Shown: positions 38,083 to 50,988 of the stretch, piece by piece
How positions within the stretch are numbered: position 1 is the first letter of the stretch
Layout of the letters: each line of letters begins with the position of its first letter
Assembly (NCBI RefSeq): GCF_050948175.1
Contig: NC_135202.1
Span: 7,812,001-7,876,000, forward strand
Reading direction: 5' to 3'
Source: Xylocopa sonorina
Lineage: Eukaryota; Arthropoda; Insecta; Hymenoptera; Apidae
Length of the DNA: 64,000 nt
Made by a program: the position numbers and the translations under genes
Notes under the pieces: generated by a model
Told to the model about the DNA's origin: nothing
Seen by the model: only the letters and a program-made list of their open reading frames with translations
The model's database searches: none

Positions 38083-40661
38083 ATGAGTGTACGAGAAGAG
38101 CTTCGTTGCATCTTCGTTCGCCTCCCAACGGAGTCGAAAGTTTCCACGCTGAAGGAACCTCGAGTAGTTTCACCGATCGAGAGCCCTCCACCTTCCCCTT
38201 CACTCGTTCCTTGCGTCGAGAGAAATTTTCTCGTTGCCAGGTGAAGCTGATCTTTTTTGTTAGTACAATAAAGAATTTCATTACGTGTTCTCTGGCTGCG
38301 CCACCGCGGTGTAACGAGTGGGCCTCTGCGTGTTTGTCCACCGTTTATGCCGATCGTTCTTCACCCGTATCGTTTGGTTCCACGCGTTTTGGAGAACGCG
38401 CGTTATTAGCGATGACATTTTCGAACCTTGAACTCGGTAGGTTTCGTAGAGAAGAATTATTTAGAAGCTGTAGACTTGAAAATCTGTGTTGAAGTGTTCT
38501 TTGATCTTTGTTAAAAAGTACGCAACAAAATGGAATTCTTCGATTCTTTTCTATCGTGACAATCGCGTTTAAATTACCAGCATCGATTTGCCTCGCAAAT
38601 GACGAACTCGCCACGATATATCGCATATAATAAAGTCACGTTGGAAGACGAACGAGGCGGTTGACGATCGGCAAGACTTCCCGCGAGGCGTCCGCTATAT
38701 TTCATAACCGTGTCTCCGAATGGGGAACCGACTTAAAGCGTGCAAGGCAGCAGAGCCGGCGAGAGAGGAAAGTAAGAAGAGAAAAGAGCAGGAGTAGCTT
38801 TGCAGACTGCAAGGATGGAGCTGTCCCAGAGGAAAGGGCTGCGTGATATCACTCCAATTCAGCCCCTACCCCGGCGCCAACAGCGCAGCTGCCGTACTTT
38901 TAATATTGTTCTACCAGACTTAAAATATGAGACTGCGCCACAACTCGGGGGCCTCCGTGCAGGCACCGCGCCGTCCGTTGTGAACCAATCCTGCTTATGA
39001 AGAGGCGGGCGGGGTACCAGGCGGTAATCTACTTGCGCAATAATTTCGAAAAAAAACCAACCACCCCTCGCGCTGCCTCTCGTAACTTCCAGCCTTCCTA
39101 TTATAACTAATTACAGGGAAGCTCCCCGTGGAAGTCCGTTTATTAGATCGCGAGTTCGTTTGTCATTCCGCGCGGACCGTACGAACGTTTGCTCTGGTGA
39201 CTCGCGCTCGCGTAAAGAAGTAAAACAACCGTGTGACAACGAACCGCGGGAAAATCGCCGACGCCCGCGTACGTGCGCGCCAACCCCCGGTGGGCTTCCC
39301 TGGTCAATACATATATCAAAGATATTTTTGCGAGCCGTGAAACAGCAACGGGGAACAAGTTTTCGACGTGACGTGAAAAGATTAAAAGAGTGGACTAAAA
39401 AAAAAGAAAGAAAAAAAACGAAAGAGAGCTTGGCGAAAACAGAAGAAGGGACGAGGAACTAGACGCGACATATTTGCAGCCGGACGAAAGTGGGCGCAGC
39501 GCGAACCAGGGTGCCCTGTTTGTTTCGATATCCACCTTTACCCGCTGCCGTTTGTCTTAATTGTTTACCCAATTTGCCTTTTAACCCCACGCCCGCGGCC
39601 CCGTCGCTCGCTACTGTTATTTGGCGAGCCGGTTCGTGTATATCGGCCGTTCGTCGGATTTCCGGTGAGGATTTGTTTGCCCGCAAAGTTTCGCCGCACT
39701 ACATCAGTGGCGACTGCCACAGTCGCGCGATTCAGCTGTTGCGAAACCCTTCGTCCGCAACTTCGTAGACGCGATTCCACGCGGCAGGCGTTACACATGC
39801 CGCATCTGCACTTTCGAATCCAGCCCCCCAGACAACCGCCACTTACGCCAAGATGTATTGTCTTTCGTTTTCTCGGCCCCGGGAACGACGGTTGACGGTT
39901 ACGGGATACGCGTCGCAGATGCGATTTCGGCTAATAGTCCCGGATTGCCACGTCGACACGGAACACGTAGACGATGGCTTTCGTCGGTGCGATATCTTCG
40001 CGGTTCCACGTCTGACTGGGCTTAAACGTCCCGTCTAGCGAAATTTCGCTCGTCTCTGATTTAATAGGGATACCCGCGAAATCACTTAGCGCATATACTG
40101 TTTCTTAACCCATTTGAGGAGGCACTTTTCTGTATTAATTGCTTTTAAACGAAGAATTTTTTTTAATAACGATTTTCGACACTTTTAAAGCTGTGAAACA
40201 ATATATTTTTCATACTTTAAGTAGTATCAACATATTCAGTCAGTTTTTACAATTCAAATAAATTCGAGCAGTTCGATTTTTTGATCACAGAATTCTGATA
40301 ATATAGTTAAGCGAAAATCGGTTAGTCGCGAGGGTGAAAACCGTAGTTCCGCGCAGGGTGGAAATATTAACGCGAAGCGAGCGATGGCTGGGAAACGCGA
40401 GAGAGCTTACAGCGACGCTTTCCGTAACCGAACCGGGATCGTCTCTAAACACGGGGAGCAGGGGCCTCGGGGCTTCTCTCCCTCGCACATTCTTGATAAA
40501 ACACGGTACGCAAAATATTTCGCGTTCGAGAACAAACGAAATGCAAATGGGGGTCGGGGCTGCGCGCCGCAGACGTTTGGCAACACTGTTTGGGTTTCGT
40601 CCGAGGGTAGCTCTGGCAGTTGGTAGCCGAACGGAGAGTCGTATACGCGAGACAGACAAGG

Positions 40662-40663
<2 letters not shown>
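38083..40663. other. Intron segment, no gene seen
   Basis: Mixed sequence. 40085-40330 is an AT-rich island that begins with a TTAACCCATTTGAGG word, but no inverted partner was found, so no element is called. Open frames are short. Confidence 0.4.
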
Positions 40664-40703
<40 letters not shown>

Positions 40704-40727
40704 TAGATAGAGAGAGAGAGAGAGAGA
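40664..40727. repeat. Long compound (GA)n microsatellite
   Basis: About 17 GA units, then ACAGAGATAGATAG, then eight more GA units. It is the longest dinucleotide tract in the window and creates Arg/Glu and Ser/Leu frames. Confidence 0.93.
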
Positions 40728-42349
40728 CGACGAACGGGGTTGAACGAATGAGAGGGTGAGAGAAAAGGGAGACAGCCGAAAGAGGGAACGAGAGGTAAGC
40801 AACGTTGGGTCGTTGTACCACGTCCCGTCCGTCAACACCTCGCCGCCCCCGGCCAGGCGAAACTATAAAACACACGTGACACCCCTCACACTACCCGCCG
40901 CCACCCCTCTTTGGTGCACCACCGCGTTATACCGATCCAGTCTGGTTGCCTACGAACGACAGCTAAAGTCCTGCTATTCTCTTCGTCTCCTCCATCCATC
41001 TGAGCGCGTACCCTTTAAAACCAGTCGAAGGAAGGGGGACGAAAGAAAAAAAAGGAGAAAGACAGCGGCAGGATACAACGGATCCACCAGCGACGCGCAG
41101 ACGATGTCAGATACTTGCACCTCGAGCGTTCCTCCGTTTATTCGCTGATTTATTAGCACAGGAAATCGAAGCATTCGTTGTTTCATCCCCCTATTCTGTT
41201 CTTTTAAACCAAACGACGCGACTCTTAGCGGACGCTTTCGCTTCGTTCGCGGTATCCCTGCAACAATCATCCCTAGGATAGCCTCACGGCTGCGTCCTGC
41301 TCGGGAACTATTCGTGCGAGTGCGCGTTATTCCGTGGCGAGGGAAAGGAGGACACGGCAATTCGAGTAAGTTTACCCGGGCGCCAATTTCACGGAGTAAT
41401 TATAAGTTGGAAGAGTAGGCCGGCAGTCCCGGGGATGATGGTCAAGCCCGTCAGCGGCCGAACCACTTTAATATTTTAAGGTGTTACCGCGATATATGCA
41501 GCGACGGGCCGCGCACGCTCGCATAAATGATGGGCTTATGGTAATGCGGCACTCTAATTCGGTGTACAAGGACTACGACAGTGTGACGATCGGGGCACAC
41601 GGTTAGGTACATAAGCCAGAGAAAATGGAGGGTGCGTGTTTTGCGCCCCGTGTAAATCCCCGTGTCTCGGCGTATTTGTCGTTTAATTTAGACATTTCCT
41701 ACTCGTGCCGGTGCGCCACCACGTGGCCCATCGCGTTCCACTCATTGCACAAACAACTCGTTAAGTTCACCAGGCAATCCTAATTCGGCCGTAACGGGGA
41801 CGCGCGCGCCTCTTTGTTCTCTTGCTGTTTCCACTCAATTTGTTTGCGCCAATACCCACCTGCGAGCTCTCCTCTGCCACCCCCTCTATCCGTTGCCACC
41901 CAACCCCCGTTTTTTTTTCTCTTTTCCTTTTTTTTTGTTTTCAATTACAAGCTACTGCGAGCGATATAATCTTGCCGATTGTTTTTCATCTTTCGCCAAT
42001 TAGTTTTCTAATCGATTTCCTGTCGCACGCGATCGACCAGGGCGAAAACACGAGCGGAGGAAACGAATTTTTTTTTTTTGGTTCAAATTCGACGCGACAC
42101 TGCGCGAAATTGAAATTTTGCCGCGTCGTCCGCGGAGTCGTCAATATCGACTAATCGCGCGTGTCAAGCTACGAGGCTCGAGGGAAGAAAAGGAAAAAAA
42201 AAGGAAAGAATTCAATAAGGCTCCGTCGATTACGCTCGAGCAGTAAACGCCATTGATATCGAGAGTTTATTGCGTAAAAAGCTGGTCACGAATTTTTTCC
42301 GTACCCAGCCAAGTGTAAAGTCAACAGTTCATTAGATTATACGGAAGAT
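40728..42349. other. Intron segment, no gene seen
   Basis: 41400-41800 is non-repetitive sequence with a possible regulatory texture. It is followed by T-rich runs at about 41910-41940 and 42070-42079. No gene was recognised. Confidence 0.4.
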
Positions 42350-42419
42350 AACGCTATAATCCCACCGCGCGTTATAGCTATCGAGCGGGCCCGCACGCGG
42401 GCTTAGCGTTTATAGCGTT
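42350..42419. repeat. Nested inverted repeats (70 bp)
   Basis: Outer arms AACGCTATAA (42350-42359) and TTATAGCGTT (42410-42419) are perfect over 10 bp. Inside is GCCCGC (42389-42394) facing GCGGGC (42397-42402) with a 2-nt loop. A third TTATAGC word lies within the left half. It could fold as a long hairpin with bulges. Confidence 0.75.
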
Positions 42420-42761
42420 CCGGTGAAACCGTAATGCTCTTTCTAGAGGCGTACGATACATTTGGCGCACGCCATTATGCCGTGCCACGAGGGACGGCGA
42501 GTAATATTCAAGATTTCGTGGAAACATCCGAATGATGGATATCGATGATAAATCGAACGTAGGGGAAAAAACGGGGCAGAGGTATAGAGCGGAGGGTAAA
42601 AAGAGCTATAGCCGCCGCCGTCTACCAGTCCGCTGACCAATGGTACATTAGGTACTGGACATTCGTGATTTCCGTGGAGACCAATAGTCTCCGCTGTTGT
42701 TGACAAACGAACGAAGGCTAGCTCGAGACATCGAATAGGATTTAGACGATCTCAGAATGGG

Positions 42762-43034
42762 ATGGTCGAGTGTGGAACGCGACGGGGGCAGGGTGAGCAG
42801 CCGAAGGGAGTCTGGAAGAGCGAGGAGGAAGAGGCCACCGAGGAAATAACGTCGGCAGCCCACCGAATGGCAAACGGTACATGGGAGAGCGCGGTAGCAC
42901 AATCAGGCTTGATGCCAAACAGTTCTAGCCACTCCCAACCGGTTCCACCCGCGGGATTGGTTGGCAATTACAAGATGCGCGATAATCCGCAGACTTGGCA
43001 GCGGGCGCCACTTGCGTTAACCCACCAAGATTAA
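42762..43034 (+). other. Unrecognised 90-codon open frame in a GC-rich block
   Basis: ATG at 42762 to TAA at 43032. The product begins with an acidic E-E-E-E-A-T-E-E stretch, then reads M-A-N-G-T-W and a Ser/Pro-rich region. It is not low-complexity, but it matches no family I know and has no splice or promoter signal. The opposite strand is also open over much of it, which suggests composition rather than coding. Listed as a possibility only. Confidence 0.12.
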
Positions 43035-46000
43035 CACTTACCTACACGTAACTCTTGGCTCCCCTCTGGCTGCTGCCTCCTTCTTCTTACTTCGTCGCCA
43101 GCCACCAAACGGCAGCCTCCGCTTCCTGGACGATATCAATAACACGACCAACCCCGCGCGCCAACCCCTACCACATCGACGACGTTATTTTCCCTTGACG
43201 GACGAACGAGGATCGTTCTCTACGTGTACGCGAACCACCCCCTGTTCGAGGGTGGATTCGAAGTACAGTTGATACTTCTCTGCGAGGAGAAATCCTATAT
43301 AGCCTCGTGTCTCATTCAATTTTCTAAGGAGGGGTCGGAGGATAGATTGAAACGAACCGACGGCAGTCGACGATGTATTGCGTGAAATTGTGCAACCTTG
43401 ATACGCGCGCCTCTGGAAATCAGGTTAGCTCGTGTCATCGTCGATGGAGCTTGATTAGTATCGGCTATAGATCGATTATATTTAATGGGGAATTTTATTA
43501 AGAAGTTAGCCTTTATCCTTTGGTCGTATTATCCTTGGTCGTAGTTAATAATTAATGATGGCATGTGATATCGAAAAAGGGAAATTCAAGTGCACAGAGG
43601 AGATTTCCGAAGCAAGTTACGAAAGAAATTGAATTTTTTTTGCCGTCGGATGCAAAGACAACGAGGGGCGTCCCTAGAGATTTATTTTCTAAGGAAATAT
43701 GTTTCGCAAAGTTGAAGCGCGGCTCGAAGTAAAGAAGGGCGACTGCCTCCGAGCATTATCAGGTGCTATATTGGAGGAGACAGAGTCTCTCGCGGAAGAA
43801 TTCTACGTAACTCAACGAGAGGGGGACTATCGGGGGGATTAGAGTTATTCTGGCAAAGGTCCCTGAATCTTATAGGCTATGTTGGTCGACCCTTAGCCGC
43901 AAAAGTTAGATTTATGCTACGAAATCCTTAGAATTACTGAATTGACGATTTATATCCCTTTTTTGGCTTCAGTCCGCGTCTACGCGTTTCGGTTAGGCTG
44001 CGCAAGTGTCTCTCGGACTGTACACCTAGCAGAAATAAGGTTTCTGCGTCCAGCAACGTGTCATAGAAACTCAACCTCCTTATTTCGCTTGAACAAATAA
44101 CAAATAACAATTCAATTGAACAGTATTAAACAAATATCCACAATTATAAGAAATGTATGCTGAAGATGTTTCACTTGAGAAATTTTACCAAACAGGAGCA
44201 AATATTTCTGCAGCGTCCAAGCAAATAGCGAACAGCTCGTAACGAATATAATTAGCTAGGAATTGTAGTCTTCCGGATTCACTTAGCTACCGGTCTTCCG
44301 CATTAAACCTAATGGACGGTACTGTATCAGATGTAATCCGCGTTCAGTGACGTTACATTAGTCCTGTAACAGACAGGTCGTGGTTAAGTATCCATTCGAC
44401 CGGAAACCAGATAGCAGATTGTCAGATATAGCGCTATAAACTATCCTGAACGTTTAAAGCGAATCAATGTCCCGAAATTACTTGCTGCGTTAACACGCGG
44501 CGGCGCCTTAACGGTTACGACTTAATATCCAATTAAGAATTCATTATTTCGCTCGCAATAAAACTGTATTACATCTTGAACGGCGATTATTAGAAATGTT
44601 TCATTTCACGATTAGTAACCGCGTGTTTTATTGATCATTCATCCGAATCGACAGTCAAATACGGTCGAACAAACAATTCAATGAATTGCTAATATTATTC
44701 TCATTACTTAAAGTACACCGACGATCGAATAAACTTCTTAAACGTGTACTGTGTGCCTATACGCGTTCAAATGATGAAAATTTCTTTTAAAAAAATTTGC
44801 AAACAACCATATCTCAAATTACTTGTAAGACCAGAAGCAATAAAAAATACTTCCAGCGCTTGACTTCACATTGGAACCGAGAACTGATCGTATTCCACGC
44901 TATCAAATGATCTTGTTACACCTAAACGGTATCGAACTCTTAAATCTGAAGAGGCTCGTTAAAAATCGCGCTCGCCCCTCGAGCCGCTCTTTAAAATGCA
45001 CTTTTACGAGCAGTAAAATTAACGCGACGAATCGGCGTGTAACAATAGGAGGAACGACGGACGTCGAACCGGATATTTTTTCCACGGCGAACGCCAGGAA
45101 ACGTTTAGACGGCCCACCCCGATATAGGATGGATCGTCGGAAATCTTAAAGTTCACCGGGCGTGATGTCGTTCACGACGTCGCAAACGTGACTAATGGGT
45201 TGCACCCGTAGCCGTGAGCGGCACGATTTCACCGCTCGTACCTCAGGCCTCGACGTTTTCAACTTCCATCGACCGGAACCGTGAAATATCCAAGTCTACC
45301 AGCTAATGGCTCGCGTCCTCATCATCAGGGCCGCGTATCGGCCCTGAGAGAAGAGGGGGTGAATTCGTCGAGCGGAAGCTACGTACGCGTCGCGAACCCT
45401 TGCCTCCTTGCTACTACCACCGCTTTCCCTCAATTTATTCGCGTGCACACCTAATTAAAACGAGGGCACGAATGGCACTCGCTTCCGCGCACCTGCGTTA
45501 TCATAACGGCTCGCGACAGTTTTCCGCCGTTTTACTCGGTTCCCAGTTTGTTCACCGCTCCGTCGACACTGTTTCAACGTACACGTGTCTGTTCCCTTCT
45601 GTGAATCGTTATTGTCTCCTGGCGACAACTGGGAAACTTGTACTGAAATTGAGAACTGCTGGGTTATATTTTTCTTTTTTTTTTTTTTGCTTTTAAATTA
45701 ACGCCACTCTTGAATGGGTCGTGTCTGAGAGAAGCAATTTTTGAGATGTTGAATTTGGAGATTCTTTGATGTCAAATTGGATTGAACATTTTTTCTATTT
45801 TATGTAATGCGTTTAAGAATTTCTATGCTTGAAATAACCTGCGATCTAATTTCGTAATTCGATGGAATGTCTTTCACTAGAAACTATTTTTTAGAGGGAC
45901 AATTTCTATGCGAATCTAAACAATTTAGGCCACCCTCGCTTTCCTACGCGAATAACATTTTTCTTTAGTACATCGTAAAAGATAATTGCCTATAAAACAG

Positions 46001-47358
46001 AGAGGGAATATGAAGACGGTAAACGGGGTTCTCTCGCGTTTCATAAGGTGACAACGCTCATAAAACTCAAGATTAAAAAGGAATTAGTGGTACACCAGGA
46101 GTCGATATCTCGCAAAGTATCCATTCTACTAACCAAACCAACAATGATCATGCTTGAACAGAATTTAAACCCCTCCAATATTTTAATCCCAATTTGTACG
46201 TACTCACATTCCACGCGTGACATCAGTACGTCATCGATCTTCGATCCAACTGCAGCTAATCTGACTCTCGCAGCTGGGTATCAGCAAACGTAACGTGTCC
46301 AACCAAGAAATGGTTCCGTGGAACGAAACGAGGAATCGCTCGGAGCTTTCTAACCAGCGTTGGTGGTGGAGAGACACACGGTATTAACCGAAGATAGGGC
46401 ACGCGCGATACACTAACGAGATACAGTCATTAAACGTATTTACTTTAGAAACGTGTGTGGTGGCTCTGCTGGAGGGGTTGTTCTAACCGGCAAAAATTCA
46501 ATATATCTCCACGCGATAGAACACGGCTCGCCACCGCTATTAAACGGTCCTCCACCCACGTAACGTTTCGCCACTTATTACTCGAAGACGAACGGGAGGA
46601 AGAACGCGATCGGGCAGCCAGATATTATACAAGTTTTATAACCAGCCCGCGGCGCGCTCGTCACGCCTCGAATGTCCGTCGTCGCGCCTCAGGGGTGCGT
46701 TATTGTCTCGATACACCCCCGCTGGGCGGCAGTTACACGCTCGAAACCCTAGGCCTTCGTTAACGCCTCGCTGGATTAACGCGAGAGTGGCCCCCTTTCG
46801 CTTCGCGAACGAGCAAGAAGTTGCCACGGATAATACGAGCTTTTTGACTATTCCGGTAGTAACTGTAAAGCAGTGGAATCGATGGTGAACCGTTCGACCG
46901 TGAAGATCTTATTACTTCAATATTAGAGATATTCAGCGGAGAATTTCGTTCAAATGCACGACGCTCGATTACATTTCTCCCTCCCCCTACCACGGAGATT
47001 AATAGGACTATGATTTAATGGCTCGCTATCCCGTTAAATCCTCCTTGAAAATTCCTGCTGGAACGATCCCGTTCGCTCGCTAAGTTAAAGTTCCCGCAAA
47101 GATTCGCGTAATCGTAAAATAAAGGAAACACTCCGGCTACCGCGGTCGTTTTCATCATTAGTCCGCGGTGAAACGCGGGAGTACGAAAGAAATTTATTCC
47201 TCGTAAAAAGCGTAAAAGAACCAAGAAGTAGAGAGGGGAAGAGAAAAAGTGAGAAGGAGGAGGGAGTACGGAATCCCGCGGAGGAATTCAACCGCGGCGA
47301 GTACGAATGCGTCGAGGCGATCGTGTCGACGGTTACCGAGTTCGCGGCAACTTGCGCA
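43035..47358. other. Intron segment, largely AT-rich, no gene seen
   Basis: 43450-44870 and 45680-46100 are AT-rich, with a T run near 45676-45687. A small hairpin GCAGAAA/TTTCTGC occurs around 44030-44050. 46400-47350 is more GC-rich. No transposon ends, RNA genes or domains were recognised. Confidence 0.4.
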
Positions 47359-47370
47359 CCCCCCCCCCCC
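47359..47370. repeat. C12 homopolymer
   Basis: Twelve consecutive Cs, the second such run in the window. Confidence 0.9.
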
Positions 47371-50324
47371 TCTTCTTGGTAATAAAATAATTTTATCGAT
47401 TCCTTCGAAAACTTTCCCTATAACTCGAGACCCGGCTCGAAACCACCCCGTCCCGATTGTCCGTCCACGCGATAAACGCGGAACGGGGGTGGCGGCGGCG
47501 TAACTCCGCGTGTACACAATCCCCGCGGCCCGTTTCACTTTCTTTTCCCTGGTCGTAGCCGCGACGGTTCCGTTTGCTCCAGTTTCCGTGAGCGACGAGC
47601 GTGCACGTAACCCGCGGGCCAGTAATTTGCGAAAGTACGGAACGTCTGGCTCGACGGAAAGACGACCCGCGCGAATATAAGAGCGCGGGACTTGTTGCTG
47701 GGCTTCCGACCGGGTAGCGGAGTCCCGCAATATACCCGAGGAATTCGATGGTTTATTGGCTTTCCTTGGACGTGGTGGAACAACGAACGAAAGCGCGGCG
47801 GGGCTGGCGGGCGAGCGAGACGGGGTTCGAGAGGGTTGGGAAGACGGACGAAACGGTGGATGAACGGCGAGGGTAGGAGCGGGAAGAGGGTAAAAGAAGG
47901 TGGCCAAGTTGGTGCTATAGACTGGCGGCGTCGGCTTGTTTATGGGAGTGCCGATGCGCGCCATCTGTTCAAAAGGACTCGCTGTTCTAAATGTGTACAC
48001 CCGCCGTGGCAGTCTCGCGTGTACGGACCGGTTGGCAGGACGAAATTGACGATTCTATCTCGCTTCGTTCTCGCGCTCTTGGTCGACGAAGGGTCTCGTT
48101 GACGGGTCCTCTGCTTTGCTCTCTGAGCGACGATGGAACTAGAGCTGCGGTCCTTGGGTTCTGTAAACACGTGTCGGATGTATTAAAATAGTGCTAACAA
48201 ACATGGAGACGGTTGTTCGATTTTACTAATTTCTTTTAAAATTGAATGCTATACAGAAAATTGGTTTTCACGTTTACTCAGGAACGCTCACCAACGCGTA
48301 CCCCTTTGACAACGATTTTCCAGCCACCCGACAGCGTTCGAGCAGATCAGAAACGTTTGGAATCCGTGAAAAGTCCTGGGGAGGCCTTAGGAATACCGAT
48401 TTGAACAGTTCCTCGCCAGCCCCTCTTCGAAATCCCTTAAAATCCAACACGGTAGGTACGTGCGATCGCGTAATTAGCCACACGGGAGACAAGCAATTGT
48501 CGTTACTGAAGCCGTATAAATGATTAAGCGCGTTAGGATCGGGGGGGAGGGACGCGGAGGAAGCGAGCCAGGCGGCGGCGTTTCGGTGGAGAGAAGCGTT
48601 TCACGAGCGTCGACGGCGGTGTTGGCAGCGGGTGCGTCGCCGGCGAGGGCGATCAGCCGCCCCGGCGAACTCACGGCGCGAAGGTTGATGACAAGTGGTA
48701 ACGTGGCACGCGCCTCCGGCGTTCGCCGAGGGAAACAAAGAAGCCTCGAAACAGCCGTGGCCCGGCCAGAAAGGAGTTTTCGCCAAGCGGCTCTCTCGCA
48801 CAATGGCACAGTTAGGGTTACAAGCTTCTTGACGAGTTGCCAAGTCGCGTCGTTGACGGTGGCCTCGGTTCTCCTTTGTCGACGCCAGCTAGACGTCGCG
48901 CGGCGGCTCTTGATGATCGCCTCCTGCGAACGACGAGGCTGGCGACGACGGTGTTCGCCGTCGACGGGCACAAAGCCTCCGTCGTCTTTGCCGCGCGCCT
49001 CTGCCCGGCCTGCGAACCGTCGTTATAACCACTAGACGACCGCCGCGCGTCGCCGTTTGATCCGCTGCCTGGAATTGAAACGGTGCCAATGAATCCGCGG
49101 CGCGGGATACCACCCTCGTGGAAATCAAACCCGTGGAGAGATCGGCCCAGCGCAGGCTACTTACGCGTCTCTCCCCTCGAGCCATCGTCGAAAAACCTCC
49201 CTGCGAGCGATAAGACGCCGCGATACTAAAGACCCTCGACTTCAATCACGATCCGATACCACCCCCGCCCGCGATTCATCAGCCAACGTTTGTCTTGTGC
49301 GGCGGGCTCCGTACTACGGTCCTCTGATTACTCGAGACTATGTCTGTTTTTCGACTTTTACCAGGAAAATTCCGTTGTTTTCATCGTCTCGATGGTTTAT
49401 TCTTGGTTTTTGATCAGATTTTTTAGCTCGCTTTTAACTATATGCATGATACTGATAGAATCGTTGGCTTTCTATTGCGTTTGCTTGTAATTGCAAAGAG
49501 GAAGGAACTAAAATTTTGTATATTAGAATTATTATAATTTCCATAGTTTTCGAATATCTTAGAAGGAAGAATTCATGAAACTCCTACCTCGTTTTATTTC
49601 CACTTATTCTTCCGCACTTAGGTCCCATAATCTCTTCGCCGCTTAAAACAAGGCGTCTCCGGGAGAGCATTTCGATAACAGAGTACGATTTAAACCCGGC
49701 GCGCGGCAGGACGTGGACAACTCCTGCGACTTATTCCAGAGAGGGATATTCAAAAGTCGTTAGCCAGGCTCGTCGAGATCCGCTCTGCTATCACGTCGAG
49801 AATAACGAGCGGTCCCGCGACGAATGGGATGCGCGGGTTATCGAAATTTCACTTTAAGTAGAATCGAATTCCCGCCGCGATGGAGTCAGCGCGCCTCTCT
49901 TACCCTCGGATCCGTGTCTGAAACGGGGAAGAAATTCGAAACGTTTGGCGCGCGGAACAGGCGCGCGCGATAGATGTACGATGTGGCAGCGCGTGGCGTA
50001 GACCGAACAACGTGTGTACACGTTCACGTGGATGTACCTGCGGACAGATGCCGTTGCTCCAAGTCGAGCTTTCCGAAAGCTGTGCACGTAGCCGCGAGCA
50101 GATAGAGGCGGCCCGTAGCTTGACTTGGCAATGATCGCCAGCCGGTGACTCTGCCAGCCATTTACGGACATGTGTCTCTATCTGGGCTTCAGCCTCTGGA
50201 ATAGTGAGATTTGTCACTTGTAACGCTTTCTCCATTACCCCTTTCGACGTACACAGAATCCCACGGAATATCGCCGTGTACTATAAAGTGGACGCGACTA
50301 ATTCTGTTTTATTAACGTATCCGT
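47371..50324. other. Intron segment with a GC-rich block at 48.5-49.2 kb, no gene called
   Basis: 48520-49200 is one of the most GC- and CpG-rich blocks of the window and is open in several frames on both strands. None of these frames gives a known domain, so it is more likely a CpG-rich regulatory or noncoding exon region. 49340-49620 is AT-rich. Confidence 0.35.
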
Positions 50325-50988
50325 TTAACCCTTTGCGCTCGACGATTTTTTTGGCGGGGCGGTGCTGCAACTCGAGACGATCTCGCGCGTAAGCGAATTT
50401 TTATGCTAATTAACACACGAAAGTGTTATATTTTAATATATTATCCGTGTCTGTTCAAGTTCTGTTGTATTTGGTGTAATATTTTACAAAACACTTACCA
50501 AGGCATTCTGAATAGCTGGAATCTTGTGGGTCACGCTGCTACTTCCGGATTCACTGTCTGTTACACTAATTTTTCTATTCCTCACATCCGATATCACTAT
50601 CGTCGTCACTGTTTACACTTGTTCTACCACTAATTTCACTATGGATCGATAAGTTTCTGATCAAAATCAAATTTGCCTTGAAACTTTAAACGAGTAGTGC
50701 AAATCTTCGCGATACGCGTGCCCGCTACGACCGTCGAAACCGTACTAATGCTAGACACATCGTATTCAAGACTACAGTCGTAGAAGACTTTTATCTTAAT
50801 CCTCATTTGACGTCACAATGTCACTTTCCAACCGAAAACAGAAACAGCTTAAGGGATTCGCGAACCAATACTTCGTTTCTACGAACTAGAGATAGTGAAA
50901 TTCAGCGTAAACGAAGACTGTCACCTCTCGAGTTGCTACACGAAACATCGTAGCGAGTGAGAGTCGCCATTCGAGCGCAAAAGGTTAA
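50325..50988. mobile_element. Non-autonomous piggyBac-like element (MITE or internally decayed copy), 664 bp with target sites
   Basis: TTAA target duplications lie at 50325-50328 and 50985-50988. Just inside are terminal inverted repeats CCCTTTGCGCTCGA (50329-50342) and its inverted copy at 50971-50984, with 13 of 14 matches. A second pair of subterminal inverted repeats, GCAACTCGAGA (50367-50377) and TCTCGAGTTGC (50926-50936), is perfect. TTAA target sites and CCC-starting ends are hallmarks of the piggyBac superfamily. The interior is AT-rich and too short for a transposase. A minus-strand acidic run S-D-D-D-S-D (50593-50610), soon followed by a stop, may be a trace of the acidic transposase N-terminus. 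It also contains a CRE palindrome at 50808-50815. The element cannot move without help from another copy. Confidence 0.78.

Noticed and set aside
40105..40330. TTAACCC at the edge of an AT-rich island, suggesting a second TTAA-type element
   Set aside because: No inverted copy of the terminus was found nearby, so no element boundaries can be drawn.
47194..48000. 268-codon minus-strand open frame
   Set aside because: The frame opens with a GTG rather than an ATG, shows no recognisable domain, and lies in GC-rich DNA where stops are rare.
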